A stretch of 64,000 bases of DNA from Serratia sp. PL17 (GCF_017832355.1 NZ_JAFIBY010000004.1:124001-188000), one strand, 5' to 3'. Counted from the first letter of the stretch, positions 36,888-46,552 are shown. Notes: a model not told the origin generated them from the letters alone. Program-made: numbers and translations.

Positions 36888-37577
36888 ATGCACAGAGAAC
36901 GACACAGCATAGAGAAGATAGGTTGGCTCAGAGCCGCAGTCCTTGGCGCTAATGATGGGATCGTATCTACTGCGAGCTTGCTGCTCGGGGTAGCATCGGC
37001 CAACGTCACCCACCAAAGTATTCTGCTAACCGGCATTGCCGGTTTGGTTGCCGGGGCGATGTCGATGGCAACCGGTGAATATGTTTCCGTGTCTTCTCAG
37101 TCAGACACCGAGAAAGCCGCCCTGGCGGAAGAACAGGCCGAGTTGGATGCCGATTTTCAGGGTGAATTTCGCGAGTTAACCTCAATTTATGTCCATCGCG
37201 GCCTGGACGTTACGCTGGCAAAACAAGTGGCTGAAAAACTGATGAGCCATGACGCTTTAGCCGCACATGCGCGTGAAGAGTTAGGCATATCGGAAATCAC
37301 CACTGCCCGCCCCTTGCAGGCGGCTTTGGCCTCTGCTGCGAGTTTCTCGGCTGGGGCAATCTTACCCTTATTGGTCGCCGTGATTGTCACGGGCCCGTGG
37401 GCGATCCCAGCAATTGCCCTTTCAGCATTGCTATCTCTGGCCATTCTGGGTGGCGTTGCCGCTAACGCAGGCGGTGCTCCAATCCTTCCCGGCATGGTCC
37501 GCATTACATTCTGGAGTGCCCTGGCAATGGCGATGTCATCGGGCGTGGGGGCGTTTTTTGGTTCGATAGCCGGCTAA
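36888..37577 (+). CDS. VIT1/CCC1-family metal transporter
   Basis: 229-residue membrane protein of the family of yeast Ccc1 and plant VIT1, which move Fe2+ and Mn2+. The N-terminal helix GWLRAAVLGANDGIVSTASLLLGVA (two adjoining parts: GWLRAAVLGANDGIV, STASLLLGVA) and AGAMSMATGEYVSVSSQ are diagnostic; an acidic cytoplasmic loop (EKAALAEEQAELDADF) provides the metal-binding region. It probably exports excess iron or manganese across the inner membrane. Monocistronic; the upstream 289 bases contain no recognised regulator site. Confidence 0.9.
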   Translation: MHRERHSIEKIGWLRAAVLGANDGIVSTASLLLGVASANVTHQSILLTGIAGLVAGAMSMATGEYVSVSSQSDTEKAALAEEQAELDADFQGEFRELTSIYVHRGLDVTLAKQVAEKLMSHDALAAHAREELGISEITTARPLQAALASAASFSAGAILPLLVAVIVTGPWAIPAIALSALLSLAILGGVAANAGGAPILPGMVRITFWSALAMAMSSGVGAFFGSIAG

Positions 37578-37730
37578 ATACTGCTCCTCAGCCTCGGCTA
37601 ATATCCTCATGAAGCCGGTGAGAAATGCATCCATCAAGACTGTGCGGATCTTACCGTCGTAGAAGTAGAAAAGGACCGACCGAATACCAAGGCTGACGTA
37701 ATCACCATGCCTCCCCCTTGCAGGGTTCAT
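37536..37730 (-). CDS. Unrecognised short reading frame overlapping the VIT gene end
   Basis: 64 codons: MNPARGRHGDYVSLGIRSVL, then FYFYDGKIRTVLMDAFLTGF, then MRILAEAEEQYLAGY and a basic tail. The composition looks protein-like, with a hydrophobic middle, but there is no clear ribosome site, no known match, and the end overlaps the VIT gene by 42 bases. It may be a remnant of an inserted element next to the argU tRNA. Confidence 0.2.
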   Translation of the reverse strand: MNPARGRHGDYVSLGIRSVLFYFYDGKIRTVLMDAFLTGFMRILAEAEEQYLAGYRTKKRPHAR

Positions 37731-37754
37731 TACCCGGTAGCGGATAATGAACGT

Positions 37755-37780
37755 AAAAAATCCCGACATAAGCCGGGATT
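37755..37780 (-). terminator. Terminator of the hypothetical gene at 37793
   Basis: On the minus strand AATCCCG, 8-base loop, CGGGATT, followed by TTTT; 13 bases beyond the stop codon. Confidence 0.85.
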
Positions 37781-37792
37781 GATTTACTTTGG

Positions 37793-38146
37793 TTATGCCG
37801 GTTGCGAAACCGGAATGTGTTGGGTAGTTACCTGCTCTGCGTAGCTTTCGAGCAGGATAAATGGATACTTGAATTCCCAGGTGTCTCCTGCGGCTGATAC
37901 TGTCGGAGCACCTACGCCAGAAAAACAACGCCCATCGACAGAGATAGCCAGCGAGTATGCAGGAACTGTGTTCAGAACCTCATCGAATTCAGTACCTGAT
38001 TCCATTGGCACTGACATGCGGCCAAGGTATTTGTTCAGCAATACAGCATTTTCAAACTGGCCTGCGACTTCAACCTTAGTAAGAGTCTTAGCTTGCTCTG
38101 GGGTCAAAGTAATGTCGTTGTTTTCGCTAATAATCAGATTTGCCAT
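37793..38146 (-). CDS. Hypothetical protein, 117 residues
   Basis: Not recognised. MANLIISENNDITLTPEQAK opens the protein; then come VEVAGQFENAVLLNKYLG, AYSLAISVDGRCFSGVGAPT and a C-terminus rich in aromatic and aliphatic residues (TWEFKYPFILLESYA). No signal peptide or membrane segment. AGGAG with good spacing precedes the ATG, and a strong terminator follows the stop, so it is a well-formed single-gene unit. It lies between VIT1 and the GTPase remnant near argU and may be island cargo. Confidence 0.7.
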   Translation of the reverse strand: MANLIISENNDITLTPEQAKTLTKVEVAGQFENAVLLNKYLGRMSVPMESGTEFDEVLNTVPAYSLAISVDGRCFSGVGAPTVSAAGDTWEFKYPFILLESYAEQVTTQHIPVSQPA

Positions 38147-38382
38147 GTGAGGCTCCTTGTCATTGACACTGTATCCATATACAGCCCATGAACGTTATCT
38201 ATTAAGAAGCTGAGCATCACTTGGTAATCGTTGTCTCAAAGGTCACACAACCATGAATAGATGAGTGTCCTGAGCCACTAAAATCCACTGTTTAATTTGC
38301 ACTAACAAACGGCTGCGTCGCTCTAGCAATATCGAGTCTGTCTGGCCGTACGATAGGGGTCGCTCTCGACGACACCTGACCC

Positions 38383-38577
38383 CGTGACGTACTGCGATTT
38401 CGACTGAACACTGGTGACCATAGCCTGATACTGGTAGATCTGCCAGGTGTAGGTGAGAGTGAGCAACGGGATAAAGAATATGAATATCTATATCGCAATA
38501 TTCTCTCTGAGCTGGATCTCATCCTGTCGGTTATCAAAGCCGATGATTTAGTGAGGGGCTTTTGCGTAACTGATTGA
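38383..38577 (+). pseudogene. Fragment of a YfjP/YeeP/YkfA-family GTPase
   Basis: The frame reads RDVLRFRLNTGDHSLILVDL, then PGVGESEQRDKEYEYLYRNI, then LSELDLILSVIKADD before drifting into LVRGFCVTD and a stop. VDLPGVGES is a GTPase G3 motif, and ELDLIL.VIKADD is the strand leading to the next domain in the GTPases of the CP4-type prophages. The P-loop and the C-terminal half are missing and a TGA lies just upstream. It ends 7 bases before the argU 3' end, as expected of debris from an element integrated at this tRNA. Confidence 0.75.
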
Positions 38578-38584
38578 ATCGAAA

Positions 38585-38661
38585 TGGTACGCCCTACAGG
38601 GCTCGAACCTGTGACCTACGGCTTAGAAGGCCGTTGCTCTATCCAACTGAGCTAAGGGCGC
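38585..38661 (-). tRNA. argU: tRNA-Arg, anticodon TCT (reads AGA)
   Basis: 77 bases, folding as GCGCCCT/AGGGCGT acceptor stem, D-arm AGCTCAGTTGGATAGAGC, anticodon loop CTTCTAA with TCT, T-arm with GGTTCGAGCC, and encoded CCA. Close to E. coli argU, the rare AGA-reading tRNA and an integration site for prophages such as DLP12. folD lies nearby, as in E. coli. Confidence 0.97.
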
Positions 38662-38807
38662 ATGGGGATGCGGCAACCGGAAGTTGCGGAGTGGGATTAT
38701 ACGGTCAGGGGTTACTGAGTCAATGCCTTTTCATAACGTTACGGCGGCAGCCGTGCTTTATGGCGTTTTTTCAACCATTACTGCCCCCGCCCACGGCGTT
38801 AACATCA

Positions 38808-39101
38808 TCATTTGTTTTGTATTAAATCCAGCGGCGAGTCAGCGCTGCGTTGAGCCAGGCCGGAATTGGCCGGTTCGATAAGACGTTCTGATTGTTGCTC
38901 CGTAGGGCGCTGCAGGCAAATGCGTGCTGAATGCACCATTGCATTGATATTGCCCCAATCAGCATGTTCGGTCGCCAGTAGATTGCAGGCAACCGACAGC
39001 GGCGGGCTTAACGCAGCACTCACCGGTGCGGCATTGAGTGAAGCCTGACCCATCGGGGCCCACGCCAGTAGCATAAGCCCCACCCCTCTGATGCTTATCA
39101 T
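38808..39101 (-). CDS. Small exported protein of unknown function (second gene of pair)
   Basis: 97 residues. An N-terminal signal-like segment (ISIRGVGLMLLAWAPMGQAS) may be cleaved after QAS, leaving a mature protein of about 75 residues with two cysteines (VACNLLATEHADW and ARICLQRP) that could form a disulfide. GGAGG is eight bases before the ATG, and the ATG overlaps the stop of the upstream gene (ATGA), a hallmark of coupled translation. No family recognised. Confidence 0.55.
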   Translation of the reverse strand: MISIRGVGLMLLAWAPMGQASLNAAPVSAALSPPLSVACNLLATEHADWGNINAMVHSARICLQRPTEQQSERLIEPANSGLAQRSADSPLDLIQNK

Positions 39102-39307
39102 GCGTGCAACCTCCGGCACAATGCGTTCAAACGCGTTATCCATGAGGACGGTGCTTTATGTGCAGCACGTTGATGCAGCGCAATCAACTGCGCAACGTCT
39201 GCCGGGTGTAATGACGAATCGAACACCGTTTCCCCCACGTGTCTTGGTGGATACGCCAGACTATCGATGGGCTGGTGCAAAGAGTGTAACCGAGTGATGA
39301 CCATCAT
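39098..39307 (-). CDS. Small cytosolic protein of unknown function (first gene of pair)
   Basis: 69 residues starting MMVITRLHSLHQPIDSLAYP and ending SSWITRLNALCRRLHA; it is rich in His, Leu and Arg. GGAGGAG before the ATG is an excellent ribosome site. Upstream, TTGCTG and TTTATA at about 18-base spacing could be a promoter. Overlap with the next gene makes a two-gene operon that points away from folD. Function unknown. Confidence 0.5.
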   Translation of the reverse strand: MMVITRLHSLHQPIDSLAYPPRHVGETVFDSSLHPADVAQLIALHQRAAHKAPSSWITRLNALCRRLHA

Positions 39308-39516
39308 GATTTCTCCTCCCGTACCGCAATTTCACTGATTGCAGCTTACGTGGCACAAGGTAAAAAAGGCGTAGAGGATCATTCTGTTGGTATAAAAAAA
39401 GCGTAAATCACGCCCAGCAAACGCCATCGATCGCGATTCAACGCCTGACAGCGCGCTCCGCTTCTGACAAAATAGCGTCATTCCCCGCTTTTCTTAATTG
39501 ATGGATTTCCTCACTG

Positions 39517-40383
39517 ATGTCAGCAAAGATTATTGATGGTAAAACGATTGCGCAGCAGGTTAGAAACGAAGTGGCTGAGCAAGTTAAACAACGTCTGGCT
39601 GCCGGTAAACGTGCTCCAGGTCTGGCGGTAGTGCTGGTTGGCGAAAATCCAGCCTCACAAATCTACGTCGCCAGCAAGCGTCGCGCCTGTGATGAAGTGG
39701 GCTTTATCTCCCGCTCCTACGATCTACCTGCCACCACCAGTGAGGCCGAATTGCTGGCGCTGATCGACAGGCTGAACGCCGACGGCGAGATCGACGGCAT
39801 TTTAGTGCAGTTGCCGCTGCCCGCTGGCATCGATAACGTCAAAGTGCTGGAACGCATACATCCGGATAAAGACGTCGACGGTTTCCATCCGTACAACGTC
39901 GGCCGCCTGTGCCAACGCGCGCCTAAGCTGCGTCCATGTACGCCACGCGGTATCGTGACGTTGTTAGAGCGCTATAACATCGATACCTACGGTCTGAATG
40001 CCGTGGTGGTTGGCGCGTCCAACATTGTCGGTCGCCCAATGAGCATGGAGCTGCTGCTGGCGGGTTGCACGACGACGGTGACGCACCGCTTTACCAAAAA
40101 TCTGCGCCACCACGTTGAAAACGCCGATCTGCTGGTCGTTGCGGTCGGTAAACCGGGCTTTATTCCAGGCGACTGGATTAAACCGGGTGCCATCGTCGTT
40201 GATGTCGGCATTAACCGTCTGGAAAGTGGTAAAGTGGTCGGAGACGTAGATTTTGATGCCGCCAGTGAGCGAGCTGCCTATATTACGCCGGTTCCGGGTG
40301 GCGTTGGCCCAATGACCGTTGCTACACTGATCCAAAATACCTTGCAGGCCTGCGAGGTTTATCACGACGTTCAACCTAAATAA
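39517..40383 (+). CDS. folD: Methylenetetrahydrofolate dehydrogenase / cyclohydrolase
   Basis: Bifunctional enzyme converting 5,10-methylene-THF to 10-formyl-THF through methenyl-THF with NADP. 288 residues, as in E. coli. Catalytic Lys in [11 protein letters not shown] (YxxxK motif), [10 protein letters not shown], the [11 protein letters not shown] loop, and the cofactor motif [13 protein letters not shown]. The formyl-THF feeds purine synthesis and initiator tRNA formylation; purE and purK lie 4 kb downstream. ybcJ follows 10 bases later. Confidence 0.97.
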   Translation: MSAKIIDGKTIAQQVRNEVAEQVKQRLAAGKRAPGLAVVLVGENPASQIYVASKRRACDEVGFISRSYDLPATTSEAELLALIDRLNADGEIDGILVQLPLPAGIDNVKVLERIHPDKDVDGFHPYNVGRLCQRAPKLRPCTPRGIVTLLERYNIDTYGLNAVVVGASNIVGRPMSMELLLAGCTTTVTHRFTKNLRHHVENADLLVVAVGKPGFIPGDWIKPGAIVVDVGINRLESGKVVGDVDFDAASERAAYITPVPGGVGPMTVATLIQNTLQACEVYHDVQPK

Positions 40384-40393
40384 GTAAGGCAGT

Positions 40394-40606
40394 ATGGAAA
40401 CTTTTAATCTGGAAAATCACCCGCACGTCGAACTGTGCGATCTGCTCAAGTTCCAGGGCTGGTGCGAAAGCGGCGGTGCCGCCAAAGAAGTCATCGCCGA
40501 TGGGCAGGTGAAAGTGAACGGTAAAGTTGAAACGCGTAAGCGCTGCAAAATCGTTGCCGATCAGGTCGTGGAGTTTAACGGCGGCAAGGTGGTTGTTAAG
40601 CCGTAA
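40394..40606 (+). CDS. ybcJ: S4-domain RNA-binding protein YbcJ
   Basis: 70-residue S4-like RNA-binding domain (KFQGWCESGGAAKEVIADGQ, VKVNGKVETRKRCKI). Close to E. coli YbcJ, which binds RNA but has no settled role. It is 10 bases behind folD, so co-transcribed, and followed by a strong bidirectional terminator. Confidence 0.93.
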   Translation: METFNLENHPHVELCDLLKFQGWCESGGAAKEVIADGQVKVNGKVETRKRCKIVADQVVEFNGGKVVVKP

Positions 40607-40620
40607 ACCCCGCTCCATAG

Positions 40621-40654
40621 AAAAAGGCGCTGAGTAAACCCCAGCGCCTTTTTT
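40621..40654. terminator. Bidirectional terminator between ybcJ and cysS
   Basis: AAAAAGGCGCTG, 9-base loop, CAGCGCCTTTTTT. Confidence 0.9.
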
Positions 40655-40674
40655 GTTTGTTAGCCTAACGCGAA

Positions 40675-42060
40675 TTACTTACGGCGCCAGGTCGTCCCCT
40701 GCGGGCCATCTTCCAGCACGATGTTCATCTCGTTCAAGCGATCGCGCGCAGCATCCGCCAGCGCCCAATCTTTAGCTTTACGGGCATCGTTACGTTGCTT
40801 GATTAAGGCTTCAATCTCTGTCACTTCAGCATCGTCAGCTTGTGCACCGCTTTGCAGGAACAATTCTGGTTCTTGCTGCAACAGGCCCAGCACCTTCGCC
40901 AGCTTGCGTAATTCCGCTGCCAACCCATTAGCTGCATTCAGGTCTTCGGCCTTCAGGCGGTTAACTTCACGCGCCAAATCAAACAGGGCTGAATACGCTT
41001 CCGGCGTATTGAAATCGTCGTCCATCGCCTCGCGGAAACGGCTTTCAAATACTTCACCGCCCGCCGGTTGAGCGTTGGCATCGGTACCGCGCAGCGCGGT
41101 GTACAGACGTTCCAATGCCGTGCGTGCCTGTTTCAGGTTCTCTTCGCTGTAGTTCAGTTGGCTACGATAGTGGCCGGACATCAGGAAGTAACGCACGGTT
41201 TCGGCGTCGTAGTAACCCAACACGTCGCGGATGGTGAAGAAATTATCCAATGACTTGGACATTTTCTCTTTGTCGATCATCACCATACCGGAGTGCATCC
41301 AGTAGTTCACGTACGGGCCGTCATGCGCACAGCTTGACTGAGCAATCTCGTTCTCGTGGTGCGGGAACATCAGATCGGAACCGCCGCCGTGGATATCAAA
41401 GTGGGTACCCAACTGCTTACCATTCATGGCAGAACATTCAATGTGCCAGCCCGGACGGCCTGCGCCCCACGGGGATTCCCAGCTTGGCTCACCCGGCTTG
41501 GACATCTTCCACAGCACGAAATCCATTGGGTTGCGCTTCACGTCGTCGATTTCTACGCGCGCACCAGCTTGCAATTGATCCAGATCCTGGCGTGACAACA
41601 AACCGTATTGCGGATCGCTGTCAATGGAGAACATCACGTCGCCATTGCTGGCCACATACGCATGATCACGGTCGATCAGACGCTGGGTGATCTCAATGAT
41701 CTCAGCGATATGCTGGGTCGCACGTGGCTCGATGTCCGGGCGTTCGATCAACAGGGAATCAAAGTCGGCATGCATTTCTGCCAGCATGCGCGTGGTCAGT
41801 TGATCGCAGCTTTCGCCGTTTTCTGTCGCGCGACGGATAATTTTGTCATCAACGTCGGTAACATTACGCACATAGTTCAGCGAATAGCCGAGATAACGCA
41901 AATAACGCGCCACCACGTCGAAAGCAACAAAGGTACGCCCGTGGCCGATATGACACAGGTCATAGATGGTTACCCCGCACACGTACATGCCAACTTTACC
42001 GGCATGAATGGGTTTGAATTCCTCTTTTTGACGACTCAGGGTATTAAAAATCTTTAGCAT
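40675..42060 (-). CDS. cysS: Cysteinyl-tRNA synthetase
   Basis: Charges tRNA-Cys. 461 residues, same as E. coli. Zinc site includes [19 protein letters not shown], which also holds the class I HIGH (here HIGH). KMSKSLDNF is the KMSKS loop. The GWHIECSAM segment contributes the second zinc Cys. Start 42060 ([12 protein letters not shown]) agrees with E. coli; 13 further upstream codons are leader. Divergent from ppiB. Confidence 0.98.
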   Translation of the reverse strand: MLKIFNTLSRQKEEFKPIHAGKVGMYVCGVTIYDLCHIGHGRTFVAFDVVARYLRYLGYSLNYVRNVTDVDDKIIRRATENGESCDQLTTRMLAEMHADFDSLLIERPDIEPRATQHIAEIIEITQRLIDRDHAYVASNGDVMFSIDSDPQYGLLSRQDLDQLQAGARVEIDDVKRNPMDFVLWKMSKPGEPSWESPWGAGRPGWHIECSAMNGKQLGTHFDIHGGGSDLMFPHHENEIAQSSCAHDGPYVNYWMHSGMVMIDKEKMSKSLDNFFTIRDVLGYYDAETVRYFLMSGHYRSQLNYSEENLKQARTALERLYTALRGTDANAQPAGGEVFESRFREAMDDDFNTPEAYSALFDLAREVNRLKAEDLNAANGLAAELRKLAKVLGLLQQEPELFLQSGAQADDAEVTEIEALIKQRNDARKAKDWALADAARDRLNEMNIVLEDGPQGTTWRRK

Positions 42061-42360
42061 CGGGACATTCCGTGGTGTGCGTGATAACAAAAAGGTCATT
42101 AGGGGTTAACCCAGTAGCATATTGAAACCCGAAGCCTGATCTAATGCAAGGTTAAGGCCACGCTTTGCTGAGCTGAACCGTGGAAAACGGCGATAAATCA
42201 GGGAATACAACCAATGTTATAATATAACAAAAACACTTTTACCACAGACTGTGCGCGGTTTAGCCGCTGCTGACTCATTAAAGGAGATATGTTATAACGA
42301 CGGTCTGATTGTTCACTCGCTCTACGTGACATCTCACTTCATCTTGTTAGGACTAAAACT
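42061..42360. other. Divergent control region of cysS and ppiB
   Basis: 300 bases, no gene. It holds a 15-bp palindrome TGTTATAATATAACA at 42215-42229 that contains a TATAAT, possibly a shared -10 region. AAGGAGAT followed by ATG-TTA-TAA at 42281-42297 is a two-codon frame with too short a spacer to be used. Confidence 0.45.
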
Positions 42361-42855
42361 ATGGTTACTTTCCACACTAATCACGGCGACATCGTTATCA
42401 ACACCTTTGCTGACAAAGCGCCGGTTACCGTTGAAAACTTCCTGAACTACTGCCGTGACGGCTTCTACAACAACACCATTTTCCACCGTGTTATCAATGG
42501 CTTTATGGTTCAGGGCGGCGGTTTTGAGCCTGGCATGACTCAGAAAGACACCAAGGCAACCATCAAGAACGAAGCCAACAACGGTCTGAAAAACACCATC
42601 GGTACCCTGGCAATGGCGCGTACCAACGATCCACACTCCGCGACTGCACAGTTCTTCATCAACGTAGCTGACAACGACTTCCTGAACTTCCGCGGCGAAA
42701 ACGCGCAAGGCTGGGGTTACTGCGTGTTTGCTGAAGTTGTTGAAGGCATGGACGTGGTTAACAAGATCAAAGGCGTGAAAACTGGCCGCAGCGGTATGCA
42801 CCAGGACGTGCCGGTAGAAGACGTGATCATCACCAGCGTTACCGTCAGCGAGTAA
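42361..42855 (+). CDS. ppiB: Cytosolic peptidyl-prolyl cis-trans isomerase B (cyclophilin)
   Basis: Catalyses proline isomerisation during protein folding. 164 residues, as in E. coli. Cyclophilin motifs [15 protein letters not shown] (catalytic Arg and Phe), [20 protein letters not shown] and the Trp-containing [14 protein letters not shown] are intact. No signal peptide, so cytosolic. lpxH starts 10 bases later and is probably co-transcribed. Confidence 0.97.
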   Translation: MVTFHTNHGDIVINTFADKAPVTVENFLNYCRDGFYNNTIFHRVINGFMVQGGGFEPGMTQKDTKATIKNEANNGLKNTIGTLAMARTNDPHSATAQFFINVADNDFLNFRGENAQGWGYCVFAEVVEGMDVVNKIKGVKTGRSGMHQDVPVEDVIITSVTVSE

Positions 42856-42865
42856 TCGCGGCTGC

Positions 42866-43588
42866 ATGCACCAGCTGTTTATCGCAGATCTGCATTTAAG
42901 CGCACAGGAACCGGCAATCACTGCCGGTTTTCTGCGCTTTTTGCGGCAAGATGCCATTCACGCCGACGCCCTGTACATTCTTGGCGACCTGTTCGAAGCC
43001 TGGATCGGCGATGACGATCCCGAGCCGCTGCACGGTGAAATCGCCGCGGCGTTGAAGGCGCTGCAACAGGCTGGTGTGCCCTGCTATTTTATCCACGGTA
43101 ATCGTGACTTTCTGGTTGGCAAACGCTTTGCCCGCGCCAGCGGTATGCAGCTGCTGCCGGAAGAAAAGGTGCTGGACCTGTACGGCCGAAAAATACTGAT
43201 CCTGCACGGTGACACACTCTGTACCGACGATCATGCATACCAAGAATTCCGCAGCAAAGTGCATAACACCTGGATCCAACGGCTGTTTCTGGCAATGCCG
43301 TTGCGCTGGCGTCTTAAGATCGCCGCCAAAATGCGCGCACGTAGCCAACAGAGCAACCAATACAAGTCTGAATCTATTATGGACGTCAACCCGCAAGCGG
43401 TTGAACAGGCAATGTTACGCCACAACGTTCACTGGATGATCCACGGTCACACACACCGTCCAGCCGTGCATGATCTGACGTTGAGCAACGGTAAAGCCCA
43501 CCGCGCAGTACTGGGTGCCTGGCACGTTGAAGGCTCAATGATCAAAGTCAGCGCTGACGCCGTCGAATTGATCCAATTCCCCTTCTAA
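42866..43588 (+). CDS. lpxH: UDP-2,3-diacylglucosamine diphosphatase
   Basis: Calcineurin-like phosphoesterase that hydrolyses UDP-2,3-diacylglucosamine to lipid X, an essential lipid A step on the inner membrane face. 240 residues. Manganese-site motifs [37 protein letters not shown] and HGHTHRP follow in order. The conserved ppiB-lpxH-purEK order matches E. coli. Confidence 0.97.
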   Translation: MHQLFIADLHLSAQEPAITAGFLRFLRQDAIHADALYILGDLFEAWIGDDDPEPLHGEIAAALKALQQAGVPCYFIHGNRDFLVGKRFARASGMQLLPEEKVLDLYGRKILILHGDTLCTDDHAYQEFRSKVHNTWIQRLFLAMPLRWRLKIAAKMRARSQQSNQYKSESIMDVNPQAVEQAMLRHNVHWMIHGHTHRPAVHDLTLSNGKAHRAVLGAWHVEGSMIKVSADAVELIQFPF

Positions 43589-43644
43589 GTTCCTGACATA
43601 TTGCGCGAGTAAAAAATTCGCGCTTTTGACGGTGAAAACTGGCG

Positions 43645-43682
43645 ACGCAACCGTTTTCCTTGCCGTGCGCTCATGGTATGCT
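43645..43682 (+). promoter_or_regulatory. purEK promoter with PurR operator
   Basis: ACGCAACCGTTTTCCT at 43645-43660 matches the PurR box of E. coli purE almost exactly. A -10 TATGCT lies at 43677-43682, 17 bases from TTTTCC, so the operator covers the -35 region. Repression with hypoxanthine or guanine is expected. Confidence 0.85.
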
Positions 43683-43753
43683 CTACGCCCTCATTCGGCC
43701 TCCCGCCGCAGGCAACCGGCCGTCGTTTGTACAATTACAGGAGCCTTACACCC

Positions 43754-44278
43754 ATGGGAGCCAACGCCGCTTCAGCCACCCACGCTGGGGTTAAAATCGC
43801 AATTGTAATGGGATCGAAAAGTGACTGGGCCACCATGCAGTTTGCGGCCGACGTCCTGACCTCGCTCAATGTCCCGTTCCATGTCGAAGTCGTTTCCGCT
43901 CATCGTACGCCAGATAAGCTGTTCAGCTTCGCCGAACAGGCAAGTGCCAATGGCTTTGACGTGATCATAGCCGGTGCGGGCGGTGCTGCGCATCTGCCAG
44001 GCATGCTGGCCGCGAAAACTCTGGTACCGGTGCTGGGTGTGCCGGTGCAAAGCGCCGCATTGAGTGGCGTAGATAGCCTGTACTCCATCGTACAAATGCC
44101 ACGTGGTATCCCCGTCGGTACGCTGGCGATCGGCAAAGCCGGCGCCGCTAATGCCGCACTCTTGGCAGCGCAAATTCTGGCACTGCACGACACCCCGCTG
44201 GCACAACGCCTGGCAGACTGGCGTCAAGCGCAGACCGACGACGTACTGAACAACCCGGATCCGCGGGAGGAAGCATGA
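43754..44278 (+). CDS. purE: N5-carboxyaminoimidazole ribonucleotide mutase
   Basis: Converts N5-CAIR to CAIR in purine synthesis. 174 residues from the ATG at 43754, with AGGAG ten bases before. Motifs [31 protein letters not shown] and [11 protein letters not shown] are complete. An open frame extends 27 codons upstream but overlaps the promoter region. Its stop overlaps the purK start (ATGA). Confidence 0.97.
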   Translation: MGANAASATHAGVKIAIVMGSKSDWATMQFAADVLTSLNVPFHVEVVSAHRTPDKLFSFAEQASANGFDVIIAGAGGAAHLPGMLAAKTLVPVLGVPVQSAALSGVDSLYSIVQMPRGIPVGTLAIGKAGAANAALLAAQILALHDTPLAQRLADWRQAQTDDVLNNPDPREEA

Positions 44279-45342
44279 AGCCGGTTTGCGTACTGGGCAA
44301 TGGTCAGTTGGGGCGCATGCTGCGCCAGGCCGGTGAACCACTGGGTATTGCCGTCTATCCGGTTGGCATCGACGCCGAACCGGAAGCTGTGCCTTATCAA
44401 AACAGTGTGATCACCGCCGAGATCGAACGCTGGCCGGAAACGGCACTGACGCGCGAATTAGCGACCCATAATAGTTTCGTCAACCGCGATATTTTCCCGC
44501 GTTTGGCAGATCGTCTGACGCAAAAACAGTTGCTCGATCAACTGGGTCTGGATACCGCACCTTGGCAGTTGCTGGCCAACGCCGCCGAATGGCCGCAGGT
44601 GTTTGCCACCCTCGGTGAACTGGCTATCGTCAAACGCCGTGTGGGCGGATACGACGGTCGCGGCCAATGGCGTTTACGCCCAGGCCAGGAAGCCGAGTTG
44701 CCGGCAGATGCCTACGGTGAATGCATCGTCGAACAAGGTATTAACTTCTCTGGCGAGGTGTCTTTGGTTGGTGCGCGTGGGCACGATGGCAAGTCCGTGT
44801 TCTATCCGCTGACCCATAACCTGCATGAAGAAGGTATTCTGCGCACCAGCGTCGCATTGCCGCAGCCTAACCCAGCCTTGCAGCATCAGGCCGAGCAGAT
44901 GCTAACCGCCATCCTTGATGAGCTGAACTACGTCGGTGTGATGGCGATGGAGTGCTTTATCGTTGGCGATCGTCTGTTGATTAATGAACTGGCCCCCCGC
45001 GTACACAACAGCGGCCACTGGACGCAGAACGGCGCGTCCATCAGCCAGTTCGAACTGCATTTACGTGCCATTCTGGCCCTGCCGTTGCCAAAGCCGGTAG
45101 TGAGTACGCCGTCAGTGATGGTTAACCTGATTGGCACCGCAGTGAATCAGCAATGGCTGGCATTACCGCTGGTACATCTGCACTGGTACGAAAAAGAAGT
45201 ACGTGAAGGTCGCAAGGTCGGGCACCTGAACCTGAACGATCCTGATGCCGTCGCTCTGCAACAGTCATTACTGGCTCTGGCACCGCTGTTGCCAGCCGAA
45301 TACCAAAGCGGCCTGGCCTGGGCGCAAAAAAAGCTGGCTTAA
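44275..45342 (+). CDS. purK: N5-carboxyaminoimidazole ribonucleotide synthetase
   Basis: ATP-grasp enzyme that carboxylates AIR to N5-CAIR, handing it to PurE. 355 residues as in E. coli. The N-terminal [15 protein letters not shown] is the PreATP-grasp signature. [13 protein letters not shown] is the ATP-binding loop, and [14 protein letters not shown] the metal-binding part. Coupled to purE by a 4-base overlap and followed by a strong terminator. Confidence 0.97.
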   Translation: MKPVCVLGNGQLGRMLRQAGEPLGIAVYPVGIDAEPEAVPYQNSVITAEIERWPETALTRELATHNSFVNRDIFPRLADRLTQKQLLDQLGLDTAPWQLLANAAEWPQVFATLGELAIVKRRVGGYDGRGQWRLRPGQEAELPADAYGECIVEQGINFSGEVSLVGARGHDGKSVFYPLTHNLHEEGILRTSVALPQPNPALQHQAEQMLTAILDELNYVGVMAMECFIVGDRLLINELAPRVHNSGHWTQNGASISQFELHLRAILALPLPKPVVSTPSVMVNLIGTAVNQQWLALPLVHLHWYEKEVREGRKVGHLNLNDPDAVALQQSLLALAPLLPAEYQSGLAWAQKKLA

Positions 45343-45360
45343 GCGTTACGCCGCACCAAA

Positions 45361-45396
45361 AAAAAGGGTTCAACTCAATGGGTTGAACCCTTTTTT
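45361..45396. terminator. Bidirectional terminator after purK
   Basis: AAAAAGGGTTCAAC, 6-base loop, GTTGAACCCTTTTTT-type stem, T tract on both strands. Confidence 0.9.
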
Positions 45397-45423
45397 ACTA
45401 CCGATGAAAAGCTAATCACGCTG

Positions 45424-45545
45424 TACCCTAAATAATTGGAGTTGCATCGCGGCGGCAAGCTTGTAAGCCCCTGGAGCATAGATAACTATGTGACTGGGGC
45501 ACGCAAGCGCAGCCAACAAAGAGGCAGCGTCAAGTATGATGGGTA
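45424..45545. repeat. Intergenic repeat copy 4, supplying the galE 3' end
   Basis: Starts TACCCTAAATAATTGGAGTT and ends GTCAAGTATGATGGGTA, a near-perfect family copy with GTGACTGGGG and GCAGCCAACAAAGAGGCAGC inside. Its right end covers the last five codons and stop of galE. Confidence 0.85.
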
Positions 45546-46552
45546 TAGCCCTGCGGATTTTTGCTCTGCCAATTCCAGGTATCGCGCATCATCACGTCAA
45601 GCCCGCGTTGCACTTGCCAACCTAGCTCCTGTTTTGCCAACCCGGCATCAGCCCAGAAGGCAGGTAAGTCGCCCGCCCGGCGCGGTAAAATCTGATAAGA
45701 AATGGTGACACCCGAAGCTTTTTCAAACGCTTTCACCATCTCCAGCACCGAGTAACCCACCCCGGAGCCCAGGTTATACGCTTTGAAACCAGCGATCTGC
45801 GGTAAGTGATCCATCGCCGCCAGGTGTCCCTGAGCAACATCCATCACGTGAATGTAGTCACGCACGCCCGTCCCATCTTTAGTGGGATAGTCGCCGCCAA
45901 ACACGCTCAGCGTTTTCCGCTGACCAATTGCCACCTGGGCAATGTAAGGCAGCAAATTATTAGGGATGCCGCTCGGGTCTTCACCAATCAAGCCGGACTC
46001 GTGAGCGCCCACTGGATTGAAGTAGCGCAGAGCGATAATCGAAAATGCCGGCTCCGCCTTGGCAAAATCCTGCAGGATCTGCTCTACCATCCACTTGGAC
46101 GTACCGTAGGGGCTGGTGGTGCCGCCGATCGGCATATCTTCCCGATAAGGCACCGGTGCATGCTCGCCGTACACCGTGGCGGAGGAGCTAAAGATAAACC
46201 GATGAGCGCCCGCCTGACGCATAGCTTCCAGTAACACCAGCGTGCCCGCCACGTTGTTTTGATAGTACTCCAGTGGCTTTTGGGTGGACTCCCCCACCGC
46301 CTTCAGACCGGCAAAATGGATCACGCAGGCGATCGGCTGCTCCTTAAAGATCCGCTGCAAGCAGTCGGCATCCTGTACATCGCCCTGGTAGAACTTCACG
46401 GCTTTGCCCGTCAGCTGTTCCACACGGCGCAAAGACTCTTCAGATGCGTTAATCAAATTGTCCAGCACCACCACATCTTCACCACGTTCCAACAATGTCA
46501 GTACGGTGTGCGAACCTATATATCCGGCACCGCCGGTAACCAGAATCGTCAT
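45530..46552 (-). CDS. galE: UDP-glucose 4-epimerase
   Basis: Interconverts UDP-galactose and UDP-glucose with tightly bound NAD. 340 residues. Rossmann motif [10 protein letters not shown], catalytic SSATVYGE and YGTSKWMVE (YxxxK), and substrate region [16 protein letters not shown]. The last residues (YTHHT, then TGA) are read from the terminal repeat at 45530-45545, so the native C-terminus has been replaced. It begins 61 bases after galP on the same strand and is likely co-transcribed with it. galT and galK are not nearby. Confidence 0.96.
   Translation of the reverse strand: MTILVTGGAGYIGSHTVLTLLERGEDVVVLDNLINASEESLRRVEQLTGKAVKFYQGDVQDADCLQRIFKEQPIACVIHFAGLKAVGESTQKPLEYYQNNVAGTLVLLEAMRQAGAHRFIFSSSATVYGEHAPVPYREDMPIGGTTSPYGTSKWMVEQILQDFAKAEPAFSIIALRYFNPVGAHESGLIGEDPSGIPNNLLPYIAQVAIGQRKTLSVFGGDYPTKDGTGVRDYIHVMDVAQGHLAAMDHLPQIAGFKAYNLGSGVGYSVLEMVKAFEKASGVTISYQILPRRAGDLPAFWADAGLAKQELGWQVQRGLDVMMRDTWNWQSKNPQGYTHHT

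Noticed and set aside
42215-42229. 15-bp palindrome as an operator
   Set aside because: It contains TATAAT and can be explained as a promoter element; no matching regulator motif is known to me.
42281-42297. AAGGAGAT followed by the two-codon frame ATG-TTA-TAA upstream of ppiB
   Set aside because: The Shine-Dalgarno core is only 2 bases from the ATG, too close for initiation, and a two-codon frame arises easily by chance.
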